Below, piece after piece: positions 9,997-18,946 of a DNA stretch of 64,000 bases; position 1 is the first letter of the stretch, and every line of letters starts with the position of its first letter. The position numbers and the translations under genes were made by a program. A model generated the notes under the pieces. The model was not told the DNA's origin. It did not search any database and saw only the letters and a list, made by a program, of their open reading frames with translations. The stretch covers positions 1 through 64,000 of the forward strand of contig CACJOM010000004.1 of assembly GCA_902595065.1 (NCBI GenBank). Reading direction: 5' to 3'. This stretch comes from an uncultured SAR86 cluster bacterium. GTDB taxonomy: Bacteria > Pseudomonadota > Gammaproteobacteria > Magnimaribacterales > D2472.

Positions 9997-10343
9997 GTAT
10001 TTCTATGACTTCAGAATCGTCAAGCGATTCAAATAGTATAGGTGATACTGGTACAGTTGTTCTGGAGGATAAGCCAGACTTAAAAGAACCCCCAATGTAT
10101 CAAGTTGTTCTATTGAATGATGATTTCACTCCTATGGAATTTGTTGTTTACATCCTGCAGTCAATTTTTGGATATGATCATGAAAGATCTACGCAAATAA
10201 TGCTTGCTGTTCATACAAAAGGAAAGGGCGTATGTGGTATATTTCCAAAAGAGATAGCTGAAATGAAATCTCATGAAATTAATGAAATGGCAAAATCTCA
10301 TGAGCATCCACTTATAAGTGAGATAGAACCTTTAACAGATTAA
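9993..10343 (+). CDS. clpS: ATP-dependent Clp protease adaptor ClpS
   Basis: ClpS binds N-degron substrates and hands them to ClpA for degradation by ClpAP. The 116-residue protein has a flexible, serine-rich N-terminus (about 1-30). Its folded core shows [37 protein letters not shown] and the usual final helix. The GTG at 9993 overlaps the icd stop as GTGA; an ATG at 10005 would shorten the tail by four residues and cannot be excluded. It is followed by clpA with a one-base TAATG overlap, the standard clpSA pair. Confidence 0.95.
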   Translation: MSISMTSESSSDSNSIGDTGTVVLEDKPDLKEPPMYQVVLLNDDFTPMEFVVYILQSIFGYDHERSTQIMLAVHTKGKGVCGIFPKEIAEMKSHEINEMAKSHEHPLISEIEPLTD

Positions 10344-12595
10344 TGTTTAGTAAAGAATTAGAACAGTCAATAGCAAATTTATTTGATCAAGCTCAGGATC
10401 AGAATCTAGAGTATCTTACGATTGAGCATCTGCTTTTAATGTTAATATCAGATTTTGAAGTTCGGCAAGCCCTTGAGACCAACGATGTAAATTTAGCAAC
10501 TTTAAGGGAAAATCTAGAGGAACACGTAAGAGATAACACACCTACAAAAATTGACTTAAAAAAACCCGTTCAACCTACGTTAGGTTTTCAAAGAGTTCTT
10601 CAAAGAGCTGTCTTTCATGTCCAATCTTCAGGTAAAGGTGTTGTAAAGCCTATTAATTTGTTAGTTGCCATCTTTTCTGAGAAAGAATCTCATTCTGTAT
10701 TCCTTCTTTCAAAGCAAGGTATTGGCAGATTAGATATTGTTTCATATATATCTCATGGTAAGCCTGAGAGCAATCAAACTGAAGCTGATTCTGTATCAGC
10801 AGATGCAGATGCTGAGAGTGAGATAGCAGCAAATAATGAATTAGAATTTTTAATTGATTTAAACTCCTTGGCCGAATCTAACAAGATTGATCAATTGATA
10901 GGACGAAAAGATGAGATTGAGAGAATTATACAAATTCTAGCAAGACGAACTAAAAACAATCCATTACTTGTTGGGGAGTCGGGTGTTGGGAAAACAGCAA
11001 TTGCAGAGGGCTTAGCTCACTTAATCAATTCTAAGGATACTCCAGAATTTTTACATGAATCAAAACTCTATTCATTGGATATAGGAGCACTGATCGCCGG
11101 TACTAAATATAGAGGTGATTTTGAGAAACGATTAAAGTCAGTCTTAAAATTTCTAGATGAGCAAAATAATCCAATACTTTTTATTGATGAAATTCATACA
11201 ATTATAGGAGCAGGGTCAGCTTCTGGAGGCAGCTTAGATGTTTCTAATTTATTGAAACCAGCTTTGGGTAAAGGCAAGCTTAGATGTATTGGATCAACAA
11301 CTTTCCAAGAATATAGGGGAGTTTTTAACCAAAATCAGGCTTTATCTCGAAGGTTTCAAAAAATTGACGTGTTAGAACCATCAGTAGATGAGTGCATACA
11401 AATACTTGATGGCCTGAAGGCAAACTATGAGACTCATCACAATGTAAAATATTCAGGTGAATCCATAAATTCTGCTGTTAATTTATCCAAACGCTTTTTA
11501 AATGATAGATTTTTACCTGACAAAGCTATTGACTTAATAGATGAAACAGGGGCTCTGCTAAATATCTCTAGAAAAAATCATAAGAAAATTACCGTAAAAC
11601 AAGTAGATATAGAAAAAACTATCTCTAAAATTTCTAAAATTCCAGAACAAACCATATCAAATCAAGAATCAATTAATTTACAGAAATTAGAATCCGACCT
11701 TAAAACTGTTATTTTTGGTCAAGATACAGCTATCAAAAGCTTGGTTAACGCAATTAAATTATCAAGAGCAGGGCTCAGAGATGATAATAAGACAATTGGA
11801 TCCTTCTTGTTTGCTGGTCCTACAGGAGTAGGTAAGACAGAAATTACTACACAATTAGCAAATATTATGGGAATTGAGCTTGTAAGATTCGATATGTCTG
11901 AGTACATGGAGAGACATACAGTATCGAGACTTATAGGCGCACCTCCGGGATATGTAGGATTTGATCAGGGCGGTTTATTAACAGAGGCAGTTGTTCAAAA
12001 TCCGCATTGTGTTCTTTTGCTCGATGAGATTGAGAAAGCTCATCCTGATATTTTTAATTTATTACTTCAAATCATGGACTCTGGGGTTTTAACAGATAAC
12101 AATGGACGAAAAGCAGACTTTAGAAATGTTATTCTTGTCATGACTACAAATGCAGGAGCTGACTTACTCGAGAAGAAAAGTATAGGCTTTAGCGATCAAT
12201 CAAATGAATCAGATGCTTTGCTTTCTTTAAAGAAACTGTTTTCTCCAGAGTTTAGAAATAGACTCGATGAGATCATTCAATTTAACTATTTACCAATGAA
12301 GGTCATTTTATCTATTGTTGATAAATTTCTTACTAAGCTTCAAGCTCAATTAGATGCAAGAAATGTAGAACTTATATATTCAAAAAAAGTTTTAAATTGG
12401 ATCGCAGAGAATGGCTTCAATAAAGAAATGGGCGCACGACCCATGGAAAGATTTATAACTAATAACATTAAAAAACCACTAGTAGATAAAGTACTTTTTG
12501 GTGAATTGAGTAAAGGCGGGCAAATAAAAGTAGATTTAGCTGCTAATGAAGTGAAATTTAGCGCCAAAAAGAAAGTAATTAAATCTAAAGCTTAA
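10343..12595 (+). CDS. clpA: ATP-dependent Clp protease ATPase subunit ClpA
   Basis: ClpA unfolds substrates and feeds them into the ClpP chamber. The 750-residue protein has the N-terminal Clp repeat domain (about 1-145), an acidic linker, and two AAA+ modules: Walker [10 protein letters not shown] with LFIDEIHT in the first, GPTGVGKTE with [12 protein letters not shown] in the second. The sensor and arm segment GARPMERF is near the C-terminus. The pore and ATP sites look intact. It is coupled to clpS by TAATG, and its stop interlocks with the convergent infA stop in a shared TTAA. No clpP is in the window. Confidence 0.97.
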   Translation: MFSKELEQSIANLFDQAQDQNLEYLTIEHLLLMLISDFEVRQALETNDVNLATLRENLEEHVRDNTPTKIDLKKPVQPTLGFQRVLQRAVFHVQSSGKGVVKPINLLVAIFSEKESHSVFLLSKQGIGRLDIVSYISHGKPESNQTEADSVSADADAESEIAANNELEFLIDLNSLAESNKIDQLIGRKDEIERIIQILARRTKNNPLLVGESGVGKTAIAEGLAHLINSKDTPEFLHESKLYSLDIGALIAGTKYRGDFEKRLKSVLKFLDEQNNPILFIDEIHTIIGAGSASGGSLDVSNLLKPALGKGKLRCIGSTTFQEYRGVFNQNQALSRRFQKIDVLEPSVDECIQILDGLKANYETHHNVKYSGESINSAVNLSKRFLNDRFLPDKAIDLIDETGALLNISRKNHKKITVKQVDIEKTISKISKIPEQTISNQESINLQKLESDLKTVIFGQDTAIKSLVNAIKLSRAGLRDDNKTIGSFLFAGPTGVGKTEITTQLANIMGIELVRFDMSEYMERHTVSRLIGAPPGYVGFDQGGLLTEAVVQNPHCVLLLDEIEKAHPDIFNLLLQIMDSGVLTDNNGRKADFRNVILVMTTNAGADLLEKKSIGFSDQSNESDALLSLKKLFSPEFRNRLDEIIQFNYLPMKVILSIVDKFLTKLQAQLDARNVELIYSKKVLNWIAENGFNKEMGARPMERFITNNIKKPLVDKVLFGELSKGGQIKVDLAANEVKFSAKKKVIKSKA

Positions 12596-12810
12596 CGACC
12601 CCTAAACGTAATTCTTCCTTTTGTTAAATCGTATGGAGTCATTTCAACCTTAACTTTGTCTCCAGTTAGAATCCTAATGTAATGTTTTCTCATTTTGCCT
12701 GATATATGGGCCTCAATGATGTGATCATTCTCTAATTTAACCTTAAAGGTTGTATTAGGAAGAGTTTCAATTACTTCACCTTCGAATTCTAGATTATCTT
12801 CTTTTGCCAT
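12592..12810 (-). CDS. infA: Translation initiation factor IF-1
   Basis: IF-1 occupies the ribosomal A site during initiation. The 72-residue protein is a single S1/OB fold of exactly the usual size, with [20 protein letters not shown] at the start and [11 protein letters not shown] at the end. It faces clpA tail to tail with a 4-base overlap. The clpS-clpA-infA neighbourhood is common in gammaproteobacteria. Confidence 0.98.
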   Translation of the reverse strand: MAKEDNLEFEGEVIETLPNTTFKVKLENDHIIEAHISGKMRKHYIRILTGDKVKVEMTPYDLTKGRITFRGR

Positions 12811-12880
12811 AAGTTTATTTTAACCTATATATATCTATATTAAGCATTTAAGGTACATTTATTGAATATATAAAATTTAA

Positions 12881-12896
12881 CATAATATATATTATG
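12881..12896. repeat. 16-base perfect AT-rich palindrome
   Basis: CATAATATATATTATG is a perfect inverted repeat in the 96-base gap between infA and the end of the D-aminoacylase-like gene, both on the minus strand. It could act as a weak hairpin after the upstream gene or as part of the infA promoter region. In DNA this AT-rich such a palindrome can also arise by chance. Confidence 0.4.
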
Positions 12897-12906
12897 CGAA
12901 GTTATG

Positions 12907-14484
12907 TCATAGATTGTAGCCAGGACCTCTTAATACCCTGCCTGGCCTATTACCATTATGAAGACCATTTTCTACAACAATAACACCATTAACTAATACG
13001 GTATTTATCCCTACAGCATATTGATGAGGCTCTTCGAATGTTGCTTTATCAATTACAGTTTTAGGATCAAAAATAGTAATATCAGCGAAGTACCCCTTTT
13101 TTAATAAACCTCTTTTGTTAATCGATAGCACTTGTGCTGGCAAACTAGTCATTTTTCTAATAGCTTCCTCAAGACTTAATATATTGCGATCTCTAACGTA
13201 TCTTCCTAATACACGCGTAAAAGTACCATATGTTCTAGGATGTGGTGAGCCAACACCAAATACTGTCATAGGACCATCAGATGCAATAGATGTCATAGGA
13301 TGCTGCATAATTTTATCTACATCATCAGAATTAATAGCATGATATACAGCTGTAGCACCTCCACCTTTGATGATTTCAAAAACAACCATTGCTGCGTTGT
13401 AAGGGTTAGGCTCTAGATTTCTCTCAATGCAAAGTTCAGCAAGGTTTTTGCCTTCCATAGAAGTATCCCATGAGCTTTTAGATATAAAGATATTTTTAGG
13501 ATGCCCACCTCCTCTATCAAACAATATTCTCTTAATAATCTCGTCAATTATAAGTTGCCGTGTATCTGGATCATCTATTCGAGCTAAAAGGTTGTTCCTT
13601 CCTCCCGCTTGAGCCCATTGAGGTATTAAGGCTCTAATAGAAGTTTGGGATGCTGTATAAGGATATTGATCAATGCTAACTTTAACACCTTCTTCAATAG
13701 CATTATCTACCAGTTTTAAGGTTTCATAAGATAAGCCCCAATTATCTTTACCAATAATCTTATGGTGGGTTATCTGAACTGGGATTTTTGCTTCTTTGCC
13801 TATATTGATTGTTTCATTTACTGATTTCAAAACATCGACTGCTTCATCTCTCATATGAGAGATATAAATACCTCCATAGCGTGCAGCAATTTTAGATAGT
13901 GAAATCACTTCATTTGTTGAAGAAAAGCTTCCAGGTACATAGAAAAGACCAGTCGAGATGCCCAAAGCTCCTTCTTCCATGGCCTCTTTAACCAGCATTT
14001 CCATCTTGCTTAATTCTGAATCCGTCGGGTCTCTATTCTCAAGACCCATCACCTCTTCCCTAATTGTTCCCTGACCAACAAACACTGCCCAATTTGGACT
14101 AATTTTTGTATGTTCTATTTGTTGATAATGTTCATCAATTGGATATGGAGATGTACCATCATTACCATCAGTTAATGTAGTTACTCCCTGCAACAATGAA
14201 CTTTCAGCGGTAGGAACATCAAAGATACCTCTAATAGCATGAGTATGTGAATCTATAAACCCTGGTGAAACAATTAGATTAGTAGCATCGATACTTATTT
14301 TTGAACTATGTTTGGAAAGATCTCCAATTTTAATGATTTGATCATTAATAATTCCTATATCACTTTTATACATCTCATCACCAGAACCATCAACTATGGC
14401 TCCGTTTCTAATAACAATATCAAAGTCAGTATTTGAGCAGGACGCCAATATACAAAAAATAATAATTAATTGGATAACTCTCAC
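12907..14484 (-). CDS. D-aminoacylase-like amidohydrolase, lipoprotein
   Basis: This 525-residue protein belongs to the N-acyl-D-amino-acid deacylase branch of the amidohydrolase superfamily (COG3653 type), metal enzymes that hydrolyse N-acyl or cyclic amide bonds. It has a lipoprotein signal ending in LASC (Cys16), so it is probably membrane-anchored outside the cytoplasm. The metal site starts with GFIDSHTHA (His80, His82), with TTLTDGNDGT, HMRDEA and QITHHKIIG further on, and the C-terminal strand FADITIFDPKTV is typical. The start is GTG, overlapping the preceding gene's TAG by one base (TAGTG). It is last in a five-gene minus-strand run. The exact substrate is unknown. Confidence 0.85.
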   Translation of the reverse strand: MRVIQLIIIFCILASCSNTDFDIVIRNGAIVDGSGDEMYKSDIGIINDQIIKIGDLSKHSSKISIDATNLIVSPGFIDSHTHAIRGIFDVPTAESSLLQGVTTLTDGNDGTSPYPIDEHYQQIEHTKISPNWAVFVGQGTIREEVMGLENRDPTDSELSKMEMLVKEAMEEGALGISTGLFYVPGSFSSTNEVISLSKIAARYGGIYISHMRDEAVDVLKSVNETINIGKEAKIPVQITHHKIIGKDNWGLSYETLKLVDNAIEEGVKVSIDQYPYTASQTSIRALIPQWAQAGGRNNLLARIDDPDTRQLIIDEIIKRILFDRGGGHPKNIFISKSSWDTSMEGKNLAELCIERNLEPNPYNAAMVVFEIIKGGGATAVYHAINSDDVDKIMQHPMTSIASDGPMTVFGVGSPHPRTYGTFTRVLGRYVRDRNILSLEEAIRKMTSLPAQVLSINKRGLLKKGYFADITIFDPKTVIDKATFEEPHQYAVGINTVLVNGVIVVENGLHNGNRPGRVLRGPGYNL

Positions 14485-15605
14485 TATAAAATATCTTCTT
14501 TGCTTATAACCCTTTGATCTACAGTAAATCCTTTAGGCTTACCATTAATAAAGTCAATTATTAATTGAGCATATTCTGGGCCTGCTTCTTCTTGTATGAA
14601 ATGACCCGGACCTTGTATGGTAACTTGTTGTGCCGAAGGAATTCTTTTTAACATTTCTACCATTCTAGGATTGTTACCAGTAACTGGATCATTATCGCTA
14701 TTTGCAATTAAAAAAGGCTTTTGCCATTTTTCCAAAACATCTCGATAGGCTCTCTCATTTTTTCTAAGTTCACTAGGAATTAAATATGGAAAGATTTGAG
14801 CTCCAGCTTTATATGTAGCATTAGGATAAGGTGCCTCATAGCCTGCTCTCTCATCATTAGATACATTTCCTAAAGTTTGCATAACACCGCCAACATCGAT
14901 GTTATCTGTATATCTTGAATACCTAATCCATCCAGTAAAACTTCCTCCGCCAATAAATTCTTCCCATGTAGCTGGACCTTGAAGCCAAATACCTAATTTA
15001 AACAGCGGATAGCTTAGATAAGTCATTAAATCATTGATGAAACCTCGTCCAGGAGCTATTAGGCTTGTATTTGATGCAATTATTCGAGTAAACCTATCAG
15101 GCTCTTCGGCTATTACTCTAAATCCCACTAATCCACCCCAATCATGAAGATGCGCTGTTACATCCTGAAGGTCGAGTTCAATAATTAATTGGGTCATTTT
15201 ATCAACATGCATTTGATGTGAATAATCTTCAATTGAAAGATATTTATCAGATTTACCAAACCCAACCATATCAGGCGCTATGACCCTATACCCTCCCTCA
15301 ATAAGTGTGGGAATCATTTTTCTAAATAAATAACTCCATGCAGGCTCACCGTGGAGAAGATATATTACTTTTCCATCTTTTGGCCCCTCATCTAAATAAT
15401 GAATTCTAGTGTCACCAATTGTTAGATAGTTTGGTTTAAATGGATAATCTACTATATTATTAAAACGCTCATCAGGAGTCCTTAATACTCCAGGAGCCAC
15501 AATATTGAAGCTTTCATAATTTATCTTTAAATCTTTATTACCAGAATAATAGAAGATGCCTGCTAAAATTATCAGAGCAATTCCAAAAAATATTATTTTT
15601 TTCAT
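14484..15605 (-). CDS. Haloalkane-dehalogenase-like alpha/beta hydrolase, membrane-anchored
   Basis: This 373-residue alpha/beta-hydrolase has an N-terminal hydrophobic segment (about 4-20) that acts as anchor or signal. The core closely follows haloalkane dehalogenase subfamily I: HGEPAWSYLFRKMIP at 85-99, DMVGFGKSDK, an Asp nucleophile in HDWGG (Asp155, followed by the halide-contacting Trp position), and GPGHFIQEE carrying the catalytic His. EAPYPNATYKAG also matches that group. Haloalkane dehalogenases release halide by hydrolysis, but relatives with other substrates exist, and export is unusual for the family. It lies between the metallo-beta-lactamase-fold gene and the D-aminoacylase-like gene. 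Confidence 0.8.
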   Translation of the reverse strand: MKKIIFFGIALIILAGIFYYSGNKDLKINYESFNIVAPGVLRTPDERFNNIVDYPFKPNYLTIGDTRIHYLDEGPKDGKVIYLLHGEPAWSYLFRKMIPTLIEGGYRVIAPDMVGFGKSDKYLSIEDYSHQMHVDKMTQLIIELDLQDVTAHLHDWGGLVGFRVIAEEPDRFTRIIASNTSLIAPGRGFINDLMTYLSYPLFKLGIWLQGPATWEEFIGGGSFTGWIRYSRYTDNIDVGGVMQTLGNVSNDERAGYEAPYPNATYKAGAQIFPYLIPSELRKNERAYRDVLEKWQKPFLIANSDNDPVTGNNPRMVEMLKRIPSAQQVTIQGPGHFIQEEAGPEYAQLIIDFINGKPKGFTVDQRVISKEDIL

Positions 15606-15659
15606 TTATCAAAGATAATATATTGGCATAAAACATATCAATACTTTAAAAAAATTTAT

Positions 15660-16604
15660 TTATTCAACTGAACTTCTAATAATCGATAGGTCTTTAGTTA
15701 GAACACTTCCAATAGCAGTGTGTGATAGATCATCTCTTCTAATTCCAATTAAATCAGCAACCCTTTCAGCGGCATAAATACCAGTGCAGTGACCACCCAT
15801 AAATTTTTCCATGCCTGCGTTTTTTAACCATATAGCTGTTTTATCAATCACATCATCAGATGCTTGAAATAAATGGAATCCACCTATGGCTCCATATATT
15901 GGAACATTATGAATTGATTGAAGTTTTTTAGCTGTATTGATAATTCCTGAATGGCCACATCCTGACATCATAATCCAACCTGACTTAGTCAACATGCCTG
16001 CAGATTGATCGTCGACGATTATATCTTCAACTAGATTATTGGATTTACCGTGTCTCACAAAAAGGCCTTTCGGTCCGTTATAGTGCTCATCTGTCCTCAC
16101 AACTGTACCAGTTGCAAATAAGTTTTTAGCTATTTCTTCATGAGAATCTAAAATAATAAAAGTAATGCCTTCTTCTTCAGCATCTTGTTTGAACTTATTA
16201 GCATCTGAATAATTGCCCGGACCTACCCGATCACCTGATGCAGTATATCTTTGAGCAAAGAAGCCTCTAGCTACATAGACATTTTTAAAAGCATTTTTAT
16301 TGAATGATTTATATGTTTTTCTTAATTTTATAAGGCCTCCAGTATGATCGCTATGAAAGTGACTGAGGATTACTTTTTCAACTTTTGATAAGTCCTTGTT
16401 TAAAACCTTAGCATTATGAATAACGGTGTCTTCATGAAAGCCAGTATCAAAAAGAATTGATTCTTTATCACTCTCATATAATGCTGAAAAGCTCCACTCT
16501 CCAAACCCACCATAATTAGAAATGTTAGTAGCTAGGACTGTTATTTCATATGAAGCATTAAGATTTAAACAAAAAATACCAAATAGGATTTGAAAATACT
16601 TCAT
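15660..16604 (-). CDS. Exported metallo-beta-lactamase-fold hydrolase
   Basis: A 314-residue protein with a short signal peptide (about 1-17, ending near NASYE) and the metallo-beta-lactamase core motif LSHFHSDHTGG (HxHxDH). The segment MMSGCGHSGIINT and the final GGHCTGIYAAER place it near the COG1237 group, whose archaeal members act in pterin chemistry; that role is unlikely for an exported protein. It starts directly after the cyclase stop with no gap, so the two are probably coupled. Substrate unknown. Confidence 0.8.
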   Translation of the reverse strand: MKYFQILFGIFCLNLNASYEITVLATNISNYGGFGEWSFSALYESDKESILFDTGFHEDTVIHNAKVLNKDLSKVEKVILSHFHSDHTGGLIKLRKTYKSFNKNAFKNVYVARGFFAQRYTASGDRVGPGNYSDANKFKQDAEEEGITFIILDSHEEIAKNLFATGTVVRTDEHYNGPKGLFVRHGKSNNLVEDIIVDDQSAGMLTKSGWIMMSGCGHSGIINTAKKLQSIHNVPIYGAIGGFHLFQASDDVIDKTAIWLKNAGMEKFMGGHCTGIYAAERVADLIGIRRDDLSHTAIGSVLTKDLSIIRSSVE

Positions 16605-17630
16605 TTATGAAGAAGTTGGCATACCAATTGCTACTGGTCTTATAGGTGAAGCTGAGCTACCCTCAGTCATCAATGGCAAGATGATCACACATGAAAGCTC
16701 TACATTATCATTAGCCAAACCTTTAAGATTAAAGTTTTCGAGAGTATGAACGCCAGCTTGTGTTAAAAAATGATGATGAGCAGGATTAGCTATACCTATG
16801 GGATTTTGTGATCTTTCTGGACCATATTCATCCTCATCAGCAAAAGTGTCAACACCCCATGTATCAAGACCAACTCCAACCACTTTCTTATTAGAAAGAT
16901 ATTTAACTAAGTTATAAGAAACTCCAGGTGCTTTTGAATAGTAAAGGCCTAATTCATCTGGATCTTGATAGTTGTCACTCCAGCCAGTATTTATTAAGAC
17001 GATATCTCCCGGAAGAATTCCTCTTTCATTTAAAGATGATTTTTTAATAGTTTCCTTAATATGATCTACTGTTACATACTCTCCTGCTTTCATTGCTCTT
17101 CCATTGAAGATATGTTTTCTTACATCTAAAAATATTGCTGTGGTAATAATTGGCGGCACTGTTTCTATGCCAAGTTTTTTCAATGGTGATTCTGGAAATG
17201 GCTTAACCTCTTTACCTTTAAAGTCACCGAAATATTTTAATGACCTAAGATCTGCTTCACCATCTCCAGTCCAAATCTTATCTGTGTAGCCAAAATGACC
17301 CAACGCATCCATTTGAGTCCCTTGATTACCATCGTTAACATTCTCATTTAGCACATCCATGGTAAAAACTTGTTTTGAACCAGCCCAAGCTATTTCTGGT
17401 AAAAATTTTGGTTTATATTCACCAGCAAATGGTGATAAAGGCATTGTAGATGTTCTTTTATAGGATAATTCATAAGTTTTTGCTTTTGGGTCTGCTAAAA
17501 AATTAGAACATCTTAGATATGTATCAGGGCCTAATAATTTAGTCATACCTCTTTCGCTAGAATAGTCACCATGCTCAGATGCGAAAGAGTTTATTGTTAA
17601 TATTAAGGCAACAAGTATTTTATAAATCAT
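16605..17630 (-). CDS. Exported cyclase-family (kynurenine formamidase-like) protein
   Basis: This 341-residue protein has an N-terminal signal peptide (about 1-17) and the PF04199 cyclase/kynurenine-formamidase fold. The metal motif appears as QGTQMDALGHFG, so the usual GTH histidine is glutamine while the Asp and later His remain. ILPGDIVLINTGW and GLDTWGVDTFAD are further family segments. Family members hydrolyse amides or lactam-like rings; the substrate here cannot be read. It is 12 bases after the PhyH gene and abuts the metallo-beta-lactamase-fold gene. Confidence 0.8.
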   Translation of the reverse strand: MIYKILVALILTINSFASEHGDYSSERGMTKLLGPDTYLRCSNFLADPKAKTYELSYKRTSTMPLSPFAGEYKPKFLPEIAWAGSKQVFTMDVLNENVNDGNQGTQMDALGHFGYTDKIWTGDGEADLRSLKYFGDFKGKEVKPFPESPLKKLGIETVPPIITTAIFLDVRKHIFNGRAMKAGEYVTVDHIKETIKKSSLNERGILPGDIVLINTGWSDNYQDPDELGLYYSKAPGVSYNLVKYLSNKKVVGVGLDTWGVDTFADEDEYGPERSQNPIGIANPAHHHFLTQAGVHTLENFNLKGLANDNVELSCVIILPLMTEGSSASPIRPVAIGMPTSS

Positions 17631-17642
17631 ATAGTCTTTGTA

Positions 17643-18812
17643 TTAAATGCTTAAATCTTCTAAGTTATAGTCGATTAAGTCTTGACGTGCGTTACTATCC
17701 CAAATATATGTTTTGCCTTTATCTTTAAAAGGTCTATATGAATATGGTTCTTCATCTTTGTATTTAGCTTTTCTTGCTTCAATTGCATAACCTATAGATT
17801 TTGATCTCCTGTTTATAATCTCATCATCAAATACCTGAGCTTCGCTATGAACCCCTCCTCCGCTTACACCAAGAACAGATGAACGTTTGTGAAATCCAAA
17901 ATTTACTGTAATTCTTTTTTCATAACCACAATTAGGAAATGAGCCATGGAGTAACTGACGATTGCAAATAACAGTATCTCCTGGATTACAAACTATTGGG
18001 ACAGCTCCTTCTAATCTTTCGCTTCCTGATTCATTTACAAGTTTTTTGATATCGATTTTTCCAACTTTATGAGTTCCGGGCTTTACCCATACTCCGTTTA
18101 CGGCAGTGCTACCATAGACTTGAACCATAAAATTAAAACCATGTATATCTTCATCAAAATCATCGCTATTCCAATGAGTTACACCGTCTTGATGCCATGA
18201 TACTGCCGCACCAACCCCAGGTTCTTTTATAAATAATGCCTCATTAAAAGGAGCAAAGTCCTTGCCATTAATAGACTCTGCTACTTTTAGCAATTTAGGG
18301 TGTGCATATGTTCGTAAGCATGCATCAGAAAATTGCAAAGAGCCTAGCAAAATGACTGGGACAGCTGATGGTGCATCGACAGGAGCTTCTGGTTCAAATA
18401 ACTTAATTTGATGTCTACCATTAGCTAATTCAGTTCCTCCCAATGGATCGCCTAAAGGTTTTGACCATAATAATGTAAGAGATTTTGAATTAGCATTAAA
18501 AGCTGGCATACCATTAGCATCCAGATTGCTATCAGGTCCAGTTGGAAAATTAGCTCTTAGATTTTCAAGATCTTCTTTAATGTCAGCTAATTCATTTGAA
18601 TCAATCACATTCTCAAATATATAAAAACCATTTTCAGAATAAGACTCGCGAATTTTTTTGCAAAGATTACCATCATCATCAAATATGATTGGGCCTCTGT
18701 TTCCAAGTTCTAGAGCTTTTTTTTCACCCTCCTTCAAATATGATTCCATTGCATTGGCATCTTTACCATAAAATGCAGCACAAGCTTTTATTGATTTTGT
18801 GATATCTATCAT
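17643..18812 (-). CDS. Phytanoyl-CoA dioxygenase family protein
   Basis: A non-haem Fe(II)/2-oxoglutarate oxygenase of the PhyH family, about 389 residues. The iron triad appears as SWHQDG (His207, Asp209) and a distal His in RQLLHGSFPN, followed by a 2-oxoglutarate-binding Arg in KRITVNFGF. The N-terminal part (GFYIFENVIDSNELADIKED) is typical. I prefer the ATG at 18812, which has an AGG about 10 bases upstream, over an in-frame TTG at 18851. It has no signal peptide, unlike the next four genes of the run, so it may act on an imported product. Substrate unknown. Confidence 0.82.
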   Translation of the reverse strand: MIDITKSIKACAAFYGKDANAMESYLKEGEKKALELGNRGPIIFDDDGNLCKKIRESYSENGFYIFENVIDSNELADIKEDLENLRANFPTGPDSNLDANGMPAFNANSKSLTLLWSKPLGDPLGGTELANGRHQIKLFEPEAPVDAPSAVPVILLGSLQFSDACLRTYAHPKLLKVAESINGKDFAPFNEALFIKEPGVGAAVSWHQDGVTHWNSDDFDEDIHGFNFMVQVYGSTAVNGVWVKPGTHKVGKIDIKKLVNESGSERLEGAVPIVCNPGDTVICNRQLLHGSFPNCGYEKRITVNFGFHKRSSVLGVSGGGVHSEAQVFDDEIINRRSKSIGYAIEARKAKYKDEEPYSYRPFKDKGKTYIWDSNARQDLIDYNLEDLSI

Positions 18813-18946
18813 TCTATGTGAACCTATTATTGATATTTTTAATTTGATCAATTTTATACTTTCAATCTCATAAAATGAATATTAAAAGGAATATTAATCA
18901 TCAAATTCAATTTTTCAATTTAAAAATTAATGCATACAATATAAAA

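Noticed and set aside
12881-12896. AT-rich palindrome as a regulator-binding site of infA
   Set aside because: It is composed almost only of A and T, and no regulator gene is nearby; kept only as a repeat.
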